From Devosia aurantiaca (GTDB lineage Bacteria > Pseudomonadota > Alphaproteobacteria > Rhizobiales > Devosiaceae), in assembly GCF_011058215.1 (NCBI RefSeq), contig NZ_JAALFG010000001.1, positions 625,001 through 689,000 of the forward strand: 64,000 nt of DNA, given 5' to 3'. A program made the position numbers and the translations under genes. The notes under the pieces are model-generated. The model worked only from the letters and a program-made list of their open reading frames with translations. It ran no database searches and had not been told where the DNA came from. Below, one piece after another: positions 1 through 10,220 of this stretch (positions are counted from its first letter, which is position 1; every line of letters starts with the position of its first letter).

Positions 1-320
1 TCGAAGCGCTGATGGCCGGCGCTGGCGCGATGGAGGAGCTAGAGGCTGCGCCGACCTCGGCCCTGACCTATATCAAGATCGGCCTGGGGCCGGAGGCCTT
101 CAAGCCAAGCAGTTTCGCGCTGCCCGAGGACATGGATGTCATGGCGCTTGCTGACGAAGTCGGGCGGCGCATGCAAGGACATATCGAACTCTTTCTCATG
201 CGCGACACGCCGATGCCCGCACGCCTGATGCCGCTGAAAACGCAGAGGTTTTCGGGCGCCTACGATCATCTTGCACGCGTCCCCGAGTGGACGCTTGTGG
301 ATGGCGAGGAAGAGCCATGA
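1..320 (+). CDS. addB: AddB C-terminal fragment (helicase-nuclease subunit)
   Basis: This is the last 106 codons or so of a gene that begins before the window; the frame is open from the first bases to TGA at 318-320. AddB is the second nuclease subunit of the AddAB double-strand-break repair complex, the alphaproteobacterial counterpart of RecBCD. The call rests mainly on position: the stop overlaps the start of addA (ATGA at 317-320), the usual addB-addA operon. The visible tail (ending VDGEEEP) carries no catalytic motif; the 4Fe-4S cysteine region would lie upstream or is not visible. No promoter can be seen because the gene is cut by the window edge. Confidence 0.75.
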   Translation, partial: EALMAGAGAMEELEAAPTSALTYIKIGLGPEAFKPSSFALPEDMDVMALADEVGRRMQGHIELFLMRDTPMPARLMPLKTQRFSGAYDHLARVPEWTLVDGEEEP

Positions 321-3300
321 GCGAGCGCGGCAGGCTTGTCGTTCCCTCCAACACCAGCAGAAACCAGGCCCGCGCCAGCGACCCTGCCTATTCGATCTGG
401 GTGGAGGCCAATGCCGGCTCCGGCAAGACCTATGTGCTAACCCACCGCGTGCTGCGCCTCTTGCTCGCCGGGGTGCGGCCGCAATCGATACTCTGCCTGA
501 CCTATACCAAGGCGGCCGCAGCAGAAATGCGCCGCCGCGTGGGCGATCGGCTGGCGGGCTGGGCGGTTGCGGACGAACGCAAATTAGCGACTGAAATTAA
601 CGACTTGGTTGGTTCGTGGCCCGAAGAGAAAATGTTGGAGGATGCTCGGACCCTGTTTGCCCGGGCGCTGGAGACCCCGGGCGGTCTGCGGATCCTCACG
701 ATCCACGCCTTCTGCGAAGCGGTGCTGCACCGCTTTCCGATCGAAGCCGGGGTGCCGTTCGATTTCGCGGTGATCGAGGACGATCGCCAGATCAATATGG
801 TCTTGGCAGCCAAGGAAAAAGTGCTCGCCGAAGGGCTCAAGGGAGGCGAGCATGCCGGGGCCGTCGAAGTGCTGTTCGGGCTTCTCAGCGACGACGCTAT
901 CGCCAAGGCGATCAACTCGGCCCTGAGCGAAGGGGCACGGCTTGATGCAGTGCTCCAAAGCGTGGAAGCTTCAAAGAACCGGCTCAGGAAGCATGTGGGC
1001 TTTGACGGATCGTCGATCGAGAGTCTCACTCACGAGGCAATTGCTGGCACCCTGCTAACCTCGGACGTGCTCAAGCGTGTTCAAGCGGCGTGCAAGGGCA
1101 AGTACGATGACCTCGACTGCGAAAACCTGACGGCTGATGCCCTCCGCAAAGCTTTTTCACCGACAAGGGCACGCCGCGCGGCCGGCTCATGAGCAAGGCC
1201 GAGATCACGGCCAATCCGGATTTGCATGACCTGCTGCTTGCCGAACAGGAGCGGCTGGTGCGGCTCGATGAGCGCGTCACCTCCGCGCTTCTCGTGCAGC
1301 GCAGCGAGGCCCTGCTCGACGTGTTGCAGGCCATTCGCAAGCGCTACGAGGACGACAAGCGCCGGCACTCGCTGCTCGACTTCGACGACCTGATCGAAAA
1401 GCTCGGCGACCTTTTTGCCGACCGGGCGCTCGGGCCCTGGGTGCAGTACAAGCTCGATGCCGGTATCGACCATATCCTGGTCGATGAATCGCAGGACACC
1501 AATGCGCGACAATGGCGGGTGGTGCGGGCGCTGGCCGACGAGTTTTTACCGGCGCCGGGGCGGTCAGCCGGCCGCGCTCGCTGTTTGCCGTAGGGGACCA
1601 GAAACAGTCGATCTATTCCTTCCAGGGCGCGCAGCCGGTGCTGTTCGGCGAGACCGGTCGCGAGATGGCGCGGCGGGCGCGGGAAGCGGAAAAGCAGTTC
1701 GAGGCGGTCAAGCTCCATACGAGCTTCCGGACCCTCCAGGGTATTCTGGATGCGGTGGATCGGGTCACTGACCGGCCCGATATTCAACAGGCTTTGCTGT
1801 CGGTGGATAAGGTGATCCACCAGGCGGCGCGGACGCAGGCGGGGGGACGGTGACGCTCTGGCCGCCGGTCCAGGACGTCAAGTATGAACGAACAACAACG
1901 GAATGGCCGCAGGCGCCGGTCGAGGCGGAGCAGAGTGCCCAGCGGCAGGTCGCGACCCGCATCGCGACCGAGATCAAGAACTGGATCGACAACGGCCGCA
2001 TGCTTGGCGACCGCGACCGGGCGGTGGTTGCCGACGATGTTCTGATCCTCGTGCAAAAGCGCGGTGCCCTGTTCCAGGAAATCATCCGCGCCCTGCGCAA
2101 TGCCGACCTGCCGACGCCCGGCGCCGACCGGCTGACGGTCACCGGGCACATCGCCGTGCTCGATCTTTTGGCGCTGATCGACGTGCTCCTGAACCCGGCC
2201 GAGGATCTGCAACTGGCCGCGCTCTTGCGTTCGCCGCTCTTCGACGTCAGCGAGGACGATCTTTTCGCGCTGGCACATGGGCGCGAGCGGCAGAGCCTTT
2301 GGGAAGCGCTCTTCGCTTCTTCCATTCCATCGGCCGAGATCGCCGCCGAGGCCCTCGGCCGCTGGCGTGGCGCGCTCAGCCGGGAGCGGCCATTCGAGTT
2401 CCTGACCCATGTTCTTTATACCGAAGGCGGGCTGAAGCGCTTTCATGCGCGGCTCGGCACCGAGGTGGACGAGGTCCTGTCCGAACTCTTGGAACTGGCG
2501 CTGGCGCATGAGCAGAACGAGCAGCCTTCGCTTCAGGGCTTTGCCGCCGAAATGCGGCGCCGCACGGTGACAATCAAGCGCGAACTGGCCGAAAGCGGCG
2601 GTGGCGTGCGGGTCATGACCGTGCACGGCGCCAAGGGCCTTGAGGCCCCGATCGTCATCCTGGCCGATGCCACCACTAAGCCTTCGGTGCAGATGACCGG
2701 CAAGCCGGTCTATCTGCTGAACGAGGCGCCCGGCCCCATGCTGATCCATGCCTCTGCCAAGGACCAGCACACGGTCGAAACCGTCACCATCAAGGATGAG
2801 GCGGACGCAACGCTGCTCGAGGAATATTGGCGCCGCCTCTATGTCGCGATGACCCGTGCCGAGGACGAACTCTATCTGACCGGCACGCTGAGCGCGTCAA
2901 AGACGGTGGACAAGCAACTCGACGGCTCCTGGTACCAGGCGGTGGAACAGGCGCTGGAGGCCGACCTTCATCCTGTCACCGACGATGGCATGCTGGTCGC
3001 TCGCGTCTTCCCTCGGCTCGAACCCGCACGCCGGTCGGGTCGCGGCTCTGTCCCGTCGAGCAGCCACCAGCCGCTTATTCTGGCCCCTGTGCCGCCCCCA
3101 CCAGTGCTGCCGATCGTATCGCCCTCGCGCGTCGGCGTCGAAGCGGCGCCCTTCCGGCTATTGCAAAGCGTGGCCGAGGAAGTTCGCGATGCCGAGGCCG
3201 CGCGCAAGGAGGGGCTAGCGCTTCATGCCTTGCTGCAGCATCTGGGCCGGGTCGAGCGCCCGCAATGGCGGCAGGTCGCGCCGCGTGCCTTGGAAACGCT

Positions 3301-3714
3301 GTTGCCGGAATTTCCCGAACTTCACCAGCGGGTGACAGCCAAAGCCATCGCCATCCTCGACCGGCTCGACTTCCAGTACATTTTGGATCCGACAGCCGGG
3401 CCGAAGTGCCGTTTTTGTTCGATCTCCTGCGCAATGGTGAGCCGGTGCGGGTTTCCGGGCGTATCGACCGGCTGGTGGTTGACGACAGCAAGGTCTTGGT
3501 GGTGGATTACAAATCCGACGCCAAGGCGCCCCGGTCGGTCGCCGATGTGCCGAGGAACTATATAACCCAGATCGGATTATATGCACTGGTTGCAGGTCAG
3601 CTGTTCCCCGGACGGAAAGTGGAAGCGGCAATCCTGTGGACAGAGTTGGAATCGCTGATGAATTTGCCTGCGGGGCTCATGGAGGCGGCCCGCGCGGACT
3701 TCACCCTCAGGTGA
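317..3714 (+). CDS. addA: AddA helicase/nuclease subunit, broken by four frameshifts
   Basis: AddA is the UvrD-like helicase and nuclease of the AddAB end-resection complex. Walker A AGSGKT lies at residues 33-38 from ATG 317. A superfamily I motif (VMTVHGAKGLEAP) is near 2615-2650. The C-terminal PD-(D/E)XK nuclease is marked by GRIDRL and VVDYKSD near 3455-3520. The reading frame must shift four times, each time as if one base were missing: T5 at 1153-1157, T5 at 1543-1547, G6 at 1841-1846 and T4 at 3381-3384. Adding one base at each run gives a continuous protein of about 1133 residues, the normal family length, with good conservation across every join. The start overlaps the addB stop. 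I read it as a functional gene with sequencing errors; a true pseudogene is the less likely alternative. Confidence 0.9.
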
Positions 3715-3872
3715 GCGATCTTGCCGGGAGGCTGGACAGATACCAGCTTTGGGAGCAAAGAGACCGCCGCTTTCCGGACCGGGCGTCCCGCCCCTTTCGG
3801 TGACATGTTTTTGCGTTTCAGTGGCAGAGTGGCAGTCACAAAGGCTGAAGCGCATTTCAAAGGCACAAAACC

Positions 3873-4196
3873 ATGACTAAAGCCGTATCCGAAGCCACCT
3901 TCGGCCAGGAAGTCCTCAGCTCCAGCGAGCCCGTTTTGGTGGATTTCTGGGCGGAATGGTGTGGCCCCTGCCGCGCGATCGCGCCCGTGCTCGAGCAGCT
4001 CTCGACCGAGCTCGAAGGCAAAGTGAAGATCGTCAAGCTCAATGTCGACGAGAACCCATCGCTCGCCGCCCAATATGGCGTGCGCTCGATCCCGACCATG
4101 ATCCTCTTCAAGGGCGGCCAGGCCGCCGACATGAAGATCGGCGCCGGCACGCCCAAGGCAGGTCTGACCAAATGGCTCGAGGGCCACGCGGCCTAA
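3873..4196 (+). CDS. trxA: Thioredoxin 1
   Basis: A 107-residue cytoplasmic thioredoxin with the WCGPC active site (Cys30, Cys33) and the cis-proline motif SIPT near residue 74. It reduces protein disulfides, for instance in ribonucleotide reductase, using electrons from thioredoxin reductase. Length and motifs match the classical single-domain family, and no signal peptide is present. A 158-bp gap separates it from addA, so it probably has its own promoter, although addA-trxA adjacency is common in Hyphomicrobiales. A strong intrinsic terminator follows at 4219-4253. No anomaly was seen. Confidence 0.97.
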   Translation: MTKAVSEATFGQEVLSSSEPVLVDFWAEWCGPCRAIAPVLEQLSTELEGKVKIVKLNVDENPSLAAQYGVRSIPTMILFKGGQAADMKIGAGTPKAGLTKWLEGHAA

Positions 4197-4217
4197 GGGG
4201 TTTCGCAGGGGAGTTTT

Positions 4218-4253
4218 AAAACACCGCCGGGGGCAGCCCTGGCGGTGTTTTTG
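4218..4253 (+). terminator. Intrinsic terminator after trxA
   Basis: An inverted repeat ACACCGCC / GGCGGTGT (arms near 4221-4228 and 4241-4248) encloses a G/C-rich loop and is followed by a T-rich tract. It starts about 20 bp after the trxA stop. Confidence 0.9.
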
Positions 4254-4322
4254 TTTGAGTGCGCGGGATGAGGCACCCCCTTCCGAGCGACGCTAGGCTC
4301 GTCCCTCGCCAAGCTCTGCTTG

Positions 4323-4344
4323 CCTTCCCCTCTGAGGGGGAAGG
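4323..4344. repeat. Short GC palindrome related to the dispersed intergenic repeats
   Basis: CCTTCCCC (4323-4330) pairs with GGGGAAGG (4337-4344). The arms resemble the C/T-rich palindromes seen near 20.4, 23.3, 34.2, 36.0 and 40.7 kb. It lies inside an open frame upstream of phoH, which argues that phoH starts downstream of it. Confidence 0.55.
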
Positions 4345-4480
4345 TGGGCACCGAGTATGCTGCAGCCTTGACTCCGGGGGTGCTGTCACAAAATATCTAC
4401 AGACACTGCACCGAAAACGTCCTAGCCTCGTTACCGCCTCGACCGCGCATGGGGCGCTGTCCATTGGAGCCAAAGAAAGT

Positions 4481-5554
4481 TTGAGCAGGCACTTGCCACC
4501 TACCGCAGACAACGCCCTCGCATCGCAACTCGAACTCGCCTTTGATGACAATCGCCTGGCGGCTCAGCTTTACGGCGATTTCGACCAGAACCTTGCCCTT
4601 GTCGAACAGCGCCTTGCGGTGACGGCGACGCCGCGGGGCAACCATGTGCTGCTCAAGGGCGCGGCCTCCAAGGTCGATCAGGCGCGTCGCGTGCTGGAAT
4701 CGCTCTATGCCAATCTCGAAGATGGCCGGACCGTCGATATCGCCGATGTCGATGCGGTGATCCGCATGGTGGAAACCGAGGATTCGCAGCTGTCGCTGCC
4801 GACGCTGGAACGGCGCGGCAAGGTGCGGATGGCCCAGATTGCCACCCGTAAGTCGACGATCCTCGCCCGCACGCCGGCGCAGGACGCCTATATGCGCGCC
4901 ATGGAGCGCAGCGAACTGGTCTTCGGCGTCGGCCCTGCCGGGACCGGCAAGACCTATCTTGCCGTGGCCCACGCCGCATCGCTCTTGGAACGCGGCGACA
5001 TCAACCGCATCATCCTTTCCCGCCCGGCCGTCGAAGCCGGCGAGCGCCTGGGCTTTTTGCCCGGCGACATGAAGGAAAAGGTCGACCCCTACCTGCGTCC
5101 GCTCTACGACGCGCTTTACGACATGATGAAGCCCGAAAACGTCGAGCGCTGCATCACCTCGGGCATTATCGAAGTGGCGCCGCTCGCCTTCATGCGCGGC
5201 CGCACCTTGGCCAATGCCGTGGTCATCCTCGACGAGGCGCAGAACACGACCTCGATGCAGATGAAGATGTTTCTGACCCGCCTAGGCGAGAACTCGAAAA
5301 TGATCGTCACCGGTGACCCGACCCAGGTCGACTTGCCGCGCGGCGAGCGCTCGGGTCTCGTTGAGGCGGTCAATCTCCTCGATGGCGTCGAAAGCGTCCA
5401 TATTTCGCGCTTCGACGACAAGGACGTGGTGCGCCACGCTCTCGTCGGTCGCATCGTGCGCGCCTACGAGGCCGACACGGCGCGCCGCATCGCCGACAAG
5501 GAAGGCGACCGGCAGGGCCTTGAGCGCGTTCTCGGCGCCGCACCGCGGAGCTGA
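4481..5554 (+). CDS. phoH: PhoH-like ATPase
   Basis: A P-loop ATPase of the PhoH/YbeZ family, thought to act with YbeY in RNA and ribosome metabolism. Walker A (GPAGTGKT) is near residue 150 and Walker B (VVILDEAQN) near 246. A KH-like N-terminal segment begins with LELAFDDNRLAAQLYG, the usual family beginning. The frame is open from 4259, but that extension crosses a palindromic repeat and has no family-like sequence. TTG 4481, with GGAG and GAAAG upstream, gives 357 residues, the normal size; the exact start is uncertain. ybeY follows 9 bp downstream, the conserved phoH-ybeY-corC order. miaB, often upstream, is absent here. Confidence 0.92.
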   Translation: MSRHLPPTADNALASQLELAFDDNRLAAQLYGDFDQNLALVEQRLAVTATPRGNHVLLKGAASKVDQARRVLESLYANLEDGRTVDIADVDAVIRMVETEDSQLSLPTLERRGKVRMAQIATRKSTILARTPAQDAYMRAMERSELVFGVGPAGTGKTYLAVAHAASLLERGDINRIILSRPAVEAGERLGFLPGDMKEKVDPYLRPLYDALYDMMKPENVERCITSGIIEVAPLAFMRGRTLANAVVILDEAQNTTSMQMKMFLTRLGENSKMIVTGDPTQVDLPRGERSGLVEAVNLLDGVESVHISRFDDKDVVRHALVGRIVRAYEADTARRIADKEGDRQGLERVLGAAPRS

Positions 5555-5563
5555 GGCGCGATC

Positions 5564-6040
5564 ATGCCTGCAACACCTCCCCTGGAAGTTGCCGTCATCC
5601 GCAATGTGGATGGCTGGCCCGAGCATTTCGACGCGCTGGCGGAAAAAGCAGTGTTTGCCGCGCTGGCCGGTTCGAAGGCCAGGCTCAAGGGCGCGGCCGA
5701 GATTTCGGTGCTGCTCACCGATGACGAAGAGCAGCGCGAGCTCAACCGGCAATGGCGCGGCAAGGACAGCGCCACCAATGTCTTGAGTTTTCCCCAGATC
5801 GAGCCGTTCGGGCCGGTCATGGGCCTTCTAGGCGACATCACCATGGCGCGCGAAACGCTGGAGCGCGAGGCGGCCGATCTGGGCAAAAGTCTCGACGACC
5901 ATTTCACCCACCTTATGGTGCATGGCTTTCTCCACATTTTGGGCTATGATCACCTCGACGATGCAGAGGCGCTTCAGATGGAAGGGCTCGAAACCCAGAT
6001 ATTGGCTGGGCTCGGCATCGACGATCCCTATGCCGATTGA
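5564..6040 (+). CDS. ybeY: Endoribonuclease YbeY (rRNA maturation factor)
   Basis: A 158-residue metal-dependent RNase that acts in 16S rRNA 3' end maturation and ribosome quality control. The zinc site HGFLHILGYDH supplies His120, His124 and His130, spaced as in the family (HxxxHxxxxxH). The central GxGTDV-like region is represented by SATNVLSFPQ. The gene follows phoH by 9 bp and precedes the CorC-like gene, so the three probably form one operon. Length is typical and nothing is missing. Confidence 0.96.
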   Translation: MPATPPLEVAVIRNVDGWPEHFDALAEKAVFAALAGSKARLKGAAEISVLLTDDEEQRELNRQWRGKDSATNVLSFPQIEPFGPVMGLLGDITMARETLEREAADLGKSLDDHFTHLMVHGFLHILGYDHLDDAEALQMEGLETQILAGLGIDDPYAD

Positions 6041-6121
6041 CGGCGCTGCAGGGAACTCCTGCAGCCGGGGTCCATTGCTTCTTCGGTTTCAACCAGAGCC
6101 GCTTTGCTTACGCGGCACGAG

Positions 6122-7156
6122 ATGATGAACGACACTGACAACAAGGCCCTTCGGGCGGCTGAAAACCCCGAGCCTCCTTCTAGTCCCGCCTCCGCTGCAG
6201 CGCGGGGGCCAAGCATCTGGAACCGCATCAAGGGCCTCGCGGCCCTGCGCACGGTTTCGCTTCGCGACGACCTTCAGGTCGCGCTTGATGAAAAGGGCAG
6301 CGCCGAAACCGCTGACTTTTCCGAAAGCGAACGCATTATTCTCCAGAATGTGCTCAAGCTCTCGAAAGTGTCGGTCGACGACGTCATGGTCGAGCGTTCC
6401 GACATGCAGGCCGTGCCCGCCGACATCAATCTGGGCGTGCTGATCGATCGCTTCCGCCAGGTCGGCCACTCACGCCTGCCGGTCTATGAGGGCGAGCTCG
6501 ACAATATCTTGGGCTTCATCCACATCAAGGATGCCATGTCGCGGATCACCGAGCAGGTGACCGATCCCGAAAAGGATGTGCCGGTGCGCCTGCTTTCGGC
6601 GGCGCTGAAGCAGAAGATCGGCAAGCTCAACATCATGCGCACGGCCATGTTCGTGCCCACTTTCATGCCGGCCGCGGACTTGCTGCAGCAGATGCGTGCC
6701 AGCCGCACCCACATGGCCATCGTCGTCGACGAATATGGCGGCACCGATGGCCTCGTGACCATCGAGGACCTGCTCGAAGCAGTGGTCGGCGAGATCGAGG
6801 ACGAGCACGACGTCACCGAAGCGGCGCTGATCCGCAAGGTCGGCGAGGACACCTATATCGCCAATGCCCGCGCCGAACTCGAAGACGTGCAGGCGCTGAT
6901 CGGTCCCGATTTCGATCCGGGCGAATTTGCCGAAGAGGTGGATACGATCGGTGGTCTCGTTTTCGACCTTGCCGGCCACGTGCCCAAGCGCGGCGAGCGC
7001 ATATTGGGCCTCGACGGTTTCGAGTTTGAAGTGCTGGCGGCTGACAGCCGCCGCATCAAGCGGTTGCGCATTCGCCGCAAGCGCGAGGTCGTGGAAGAAC
7101 CGCTGGCGATCACCGATCAGCGCACCGAGGAAGAAAAGGCTGCGGCGGCGGAGTAA
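6122..7156 (+). CDS. CorC/HlyC-family CBS-domain protein
   Basis: A soluble protein of about 344 residues with two CBS domains (roughly residues 75-195) and a C-terminal CorC_HlyC transporter-associated domain (roughly 215-300). Annotated relatives are called hemolysin-like or magnesium/cobalt efflux protein CorC. Unlike membrane paralogues it has no N-terminal DUF21 helices, which fits the YbeX/CorC subgroup linked to ybeY. ATG 6122 (or 6125) is preferred over an upstream TTG at 6104; no strong Shine-Dalgarno distinguishes them. It is the last gene of phoH-ybeY-corC, and lnt, frequently next, is absent. Its stop abuts the stop of the convergent ferric reductase gene. Confidence 0.9.
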   Translation: MMNDTDNKALRAAENPEPPSSPASAAARGPSIWNRIKGLAALRTVSLRDDLQVALDEKGSAETADFSESERIILQNVLKLSKVSVDDVMVERSDMQAVPADINLGVLIDRFRQVGHSRLPVYEGELDNILGFIHIKDAMSRITEQVTDPEKDVPVRLLSAALKQKIGKLNIMRTAMFVPTFMPAADLLQQMRASRTHMAIVVDEYGGTDGLVTIEDLLEAVVGEIEDEHDVTEAALIRKVGEDTYIANARAELEDVQALIGPDFDPGEFAEEVDTIGGLVFDLAGHVPKRGERILGLDGFEFEVLAADSRRIKRLRIRRKREVVEEPLAITDQRTEEEKAAAAE

Positions 7157-7966
7157 CTACTCTGCGGCTGCGCGCGCCGCCTCCCACTCGTCAGTGGCAA
7201 TCTGCCGCTGGCGAGCAAGGCGCAGATCTTCGTCCTGCTTGGGACAGGAACTGCAATAGGTGCCGGGAAATGCCAGATAGTCCATGCAGCATCCCTTGCG
7301 GGCGGTGATCAGGACGTCGTGCCCGTCATGGAGCGTGATCTTTTCGAGATTGCCGTGGCCGGTGAGACCCATGGACGAAAGCCACAGGTCGCAGAGCCGC
7401 TGCTTTTCCGCGATCCCGATGCTGGGGTCGTAATGATCGAGCCGGGTCATCAGGCCCAGCATGCGATCGGTCAGGAGCCGCAGCGCCGGGATGCGCTTGA
7501 GCTTGGTGACGGTGTTGATCTCGGCCAGCACGGTTTCGGCCATGGCGCGCAGTTCACGGCCGGCCAGCGCCACGAGCCCGTCGGTGGAGCCGGTGCGCTG
7601 GGGCGCCGCTTCCAGCCGATAGCCATTGATGTCGATGTTCTGCCGTGACTGGCTGAGTAGGGTTAAATCCGGCAGCGCCCGGTGCACGTGGACGCCGATG
7701 GCGGCAAGATAGGCCGGCTGCCACATGAGGTTGGTCCAGAGCCGCACCGAATAGAAGGGCTGCCCGGCATGGGGATAGGTTTCCTCGAGCCGTGCGTAGA
7801 GCGTGCGCAAAAAATCGCCGTTGTCGAGCCCGGCCCGATGCCAGCCCGGCAGGTGGCCGCCCGGCGCGCCCTTCAAGAAACCGGTCGCTTGGGCACCGGC
7901 CGCGATGAAGCGGGTCAGCGCCACATCGTCCTGGGCAGGGGCAAAAAGGTAGTTGCGAGCCGTCAC
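7157..7966 (-). CDS. Siderophore ferric iron reductase, FhuF-like
   Basis: A 269-residue protein ending in a CC-x10-C-x2-C motif (KGCCMDYL...YCSSCPK, near residues 223-237), the 2Fe-2S ligand pattern of FhuF-type siderophore-iron reductases. It resembles the AHA_1954 subgroup. The likely role is to reduce Fe(III) bound to a hydroxamate-type siderophore in the cytoplasm. No siderophore receptor, transporter or synthetase gene is adjacent, so it is a stand-alone copy. It is convergent with the corC-like gene with no spacer. I could not identify an iron-regulatory box in the 147 bp upstream. Confidence 0.85.
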   Translation of the reverse strand: MTARNYLFAPAQDDVALTRFIAAGAQATGFLKGAPGGHLPGWHRAGLDNGDFLRTLYARLEETYPHAGQPFYSVRLWTNLMWQPAYLAAIGVHVHRALPDLTLLSQSRQNIDINGYRLEAAPQRTGSTDGLVALAGRELRAMAETVLAEINTVTKLKRIPALRLLTDRMLGLMTRLDHYDPSIGIAEKQRLCDLWLSSMGLTGHGNLEKITLHDGHDVLITARKGCCMDYLAFPGTYCSSCPKQDEDLRLARQRQIATDEWEAARAAAE

Positions 7967-8146
7967 GGTTTCATTCCCCTGGAGGGCGAACGACCTCTAG
8001 CGCAATAAACCGGACAAGAAAAGTCCGCTTCTCTGATCGGGCTTTCCCCATAGGGGGCCCGGGTTTTTCCCCATGCCCCTCTTCACCACCCTGCGGCACC
8101 GGCGGGTGGAGATTTGAGGGACGACCAACTGCCCTGGAGGCCAGCG

Positions 8147-8575
8147 ATGGTTTTCAGCAGAACCGGATGGGCCAAAGACCAGAACGGCACCGTGGCTTTG
8201 GAATTTGCCATCCTGACCCCGGTGTTTTTGCTCATGCTCACCGGCATGCTCGCCTATGGCATCTATTTCGGCGCGGCCCATGCGCTCGGGCAATTGGCGG
8301 CCGATGCGGCGCGCACGGCCATCGCTGGGCAGGACGAGCGGGAGCGAAATGCTCTTGTCGCTGCCTTTATCGGACAAAATGCCGGGGCCTATCTGCTGCT
8401 TGATCCCCGCAAGCTCAGCTACGAGATTGGCGATAATCCCAAGGATCCCAATCAATATGTGGTGCGGCTGCGCTATGACGCGACGGAGCTGCCGATCTGG
8501 AACCTTTATCCGCCGTTGCCGCTGCCCAGCACGCAAATCGTCAACGGCGCCACCATCCGCCGGGGCGGGATATGA
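8147..8575 (+). CDS. TadE-like pilus assembly / pseudopilin family protein
   Basis: A 142-residue protein with an N-terminal hydrophobic helix preceded by NGTVALEFAILTPVF, the TadE-like signature (Glu at +5 of a prepilin-like segment). TadE proteins are minor pseudopilins of tight-adherence (Flp) pili. ATG 8147 has a GGAGG Shine-Dalgarno about 7 bp upstream; an earlier TTG at 8114 lacks one. Its stop overlaps the start of the TadG-like gene (ATGA at 8572). No cpaB-F, tadABC or flp gene lies nearby. Confidence 0.85.
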   Translation: MVFSRTGWAKDQNGTVALEFAILTPVFLLMLTGMLAYGIYFGAAHALGQLAADAARTAIAGQDERERNALVAAFIGQNAGAYLLLDPRKLSYEIGDNPKDPNQYVVRLRYDATELPIWNLYPPLPLPSTQIVNGATIRRGGI

Positions 8576-10212
8576 GGCTGCGGCACTTCCTGCGGGATTG
8601 CTCGGGCAATATGGCGATCCTTTTTGCCCTGGGCTTTTCGGCGGCAGCGACGATGTCGGTTCTGGTGATCGACACGGCCTCGCTCTACGGGGAGCGCCGG
8701 CAATTGCAGGCCGCCGTCGATCTGGCTGCCATCTATGCCGTCGCCGATACGTCGAGAGCCGAGGCGCGGGCGCAGGCGAGCCTTGCGGATGCGGGGCTTC
8801 TTGTGCCGGGGAGCAGGGATGGGTTGACGGTCACGACGGGCAATTACGACCCGACAGAACCCGTCATCGCTGCCCGCTTCCAACCGGGCAGGCTGCCGGC
8901 CAATGCTGTGCGCGTGGTGCTGCAACGCAAGGGCACCCTGCATTTTTCGGCGCAGATTCTGGGCGCACCAACGCTTGGCGCTAGCGGCATCGCCGCCGTC
9001 ACCCCGGAGGTTTCCTTCTCGGTGGGGTCGCGGCTGGCGAGCCTCAATGGTGGCATCGCCAATGCACTTCTGAGCAAACTCACCGGCACGACGGTCAACC
9101 TTTCAGTGCTGGACTACAATGCCCTCGCCGCTGCCCGCATCGATGCTTTTGCGTTTCTCGATGCCCTTGCCACCCAGCTCAACGTCACCGCGGGGAGCTA
9201 CAACGATGTGCTGGCCGCCGAGGCACGGAGCGGCACGATTGCTGCGGCGCTCGCGACGCTGACGACCGGGTCGACGCGAACCGCGCTGCAAAATCTGACG
9301 CTGGCGGGACGCGGCAACAAGGTGCCGCTTGCGGAGCTGTTTTCACTGGGCGACCTGGGCAAGCTCGCGCTCGGCAGCGAAGGCGCCATGGCGGGACTAT
9401 CGCTTTCCGCCATGGAAGTGCTGTCCGCGGCGGCAGCGCTTGCCGATGGCGATCGGCAGGCATCGCTGGTCCTGGGCGCCAATGTTCCCGGCCTCGTCAG
9501 TCTCGGGCTCGATCTTGCGATAGGCCAGCCACCACAGGGCAGTGGATGGTTCGCTATCGGCCCGGTCGGCACTGTCTTGCGGACGGCGCAAGTGCGGTTA
9601 CGGTTGCGAGCCAAGCTCCTGGGTGGTCCGGTGCTGCTGGGTGCCGCTGTGAACCTGCCGCTCTGGCTCGACCTCGCTTCGGCCGAAGCGCGCGTCGTCT
9701 CGGCAACCTGCCCCACGGAAACCAGTGCCGGCACCGCCCGCATCGAAGTCTTGCCCGGCGGCACGACGATGGCGCTGGGCGAGCTTGCCGATAGCGTCTT
9801 CCGCAATTTCGGCACGGCGCCAGCGGTGGGCTCGGTGCGCCTCATCGATCTGCTGCTGCTCCGGGTCACCGGCTCGGCTCAGATCGAGGCGAAGCAGACC
9901 ACGCCCTTGCGGCTAGACTTTACCTCTGCAGAGATCACGCAGGGCGCGGTCAAGACGGCGCGCAGCCAGACCATGGCGACGGCTTTGGCGCAATCGCTTC
10001 TTTCCGGCATGACGATCGAGGTCGATGTGCTCGGTCTTGGCCTTTCGCCTTCATCCGTTATTGCGCAGGCCGTTCGCGCCCTGATCATGCCGCTGGCACC
10101 GACGCTGGACATGACAATCAATGCCGCCCTCGCCACCCTCGGGCTAGGCGTCGGCGAAGCGGATATTCGCGTCTATGGCGTGCGCTGCCACAAGGCTGTG
10201 CTGGTCGGCTAA
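8572..10212 (+). CDS. TadG-like protein
   Basis: A 546-residue protein that starts with NMAILFALGFSAAATMSVLVIDTASLYG, the N-terminal TadE/TadG-like membrane segment (putative Flp pilus assembly TadG). It continues as a long Ala/Leu/Thr-rich region that is presumably periplasmic. I saw no clear von Willebrand A domain. It is translationally coupled to the TadE-like gene upstream. The pair probably assembles at the envelope, but the absence of tad ATPase and secretin genes makes the function unclear. Confidence 0.8.
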   Translation: MRLRHFLRDCSGNMAILFALGFSAAATMSVLVIDTASLYGERRQLQAAVDLAAIYAVADTSRAEARAQASLADAGLLVPGSRDGLTVTTGNYDPTEPVIAARFQPGRLPANAVRVVLQRKGTLHFSAQILGAPTLGASGIAAVTPEVSFSVGSRLASLNGGIANALLSKLTGTTVNLSVLDYNALAAARIDAFAFLDALATQLNVTAGSYNDVLAAEARSGTIAAALATLTTGSTRTALQNLTLAGRGNKVPLAELFSLGDLGKLALGSEGAMAGLSLSAMEVLSAAAALADGDRQASLVLGANVPGLVSLGLDLAIGQPPQGSGWFAIGPVGTVLRTAQVRLRLRAKLLGGPVLLGAAVNLPLWLDLASAEARVVSATCPTETSAGTARIEVLPGGTTMALGELADSVFRNFGTAPAVGSVRLIDLLLLRVTGSAQIEAKQTTPLRLDFTSAEITQGAVKTARSQTMATALAQSLLSGMTIEVDVLGLGLSPSSVIAQAVRALIMPLAPTLDMTINAALATLGLGVGEADIRVYGVRCHKAVLVG

Positions 10213-10220
10213 CACAGTGC

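Noticed and set aside
317-3714. addA as a genuine pseudogene
   Set aside because: All four breaks are one-base losses in homopolymers, protein similarity continues across each, and essential genes in the same window show the same defect.
4259-4480. N-terminal extension of PhoH from 4259
   Set aside because: It crosses a palindromic repeat, resembles no PhoH N-terminus and would make the protein about 75 residues too long.
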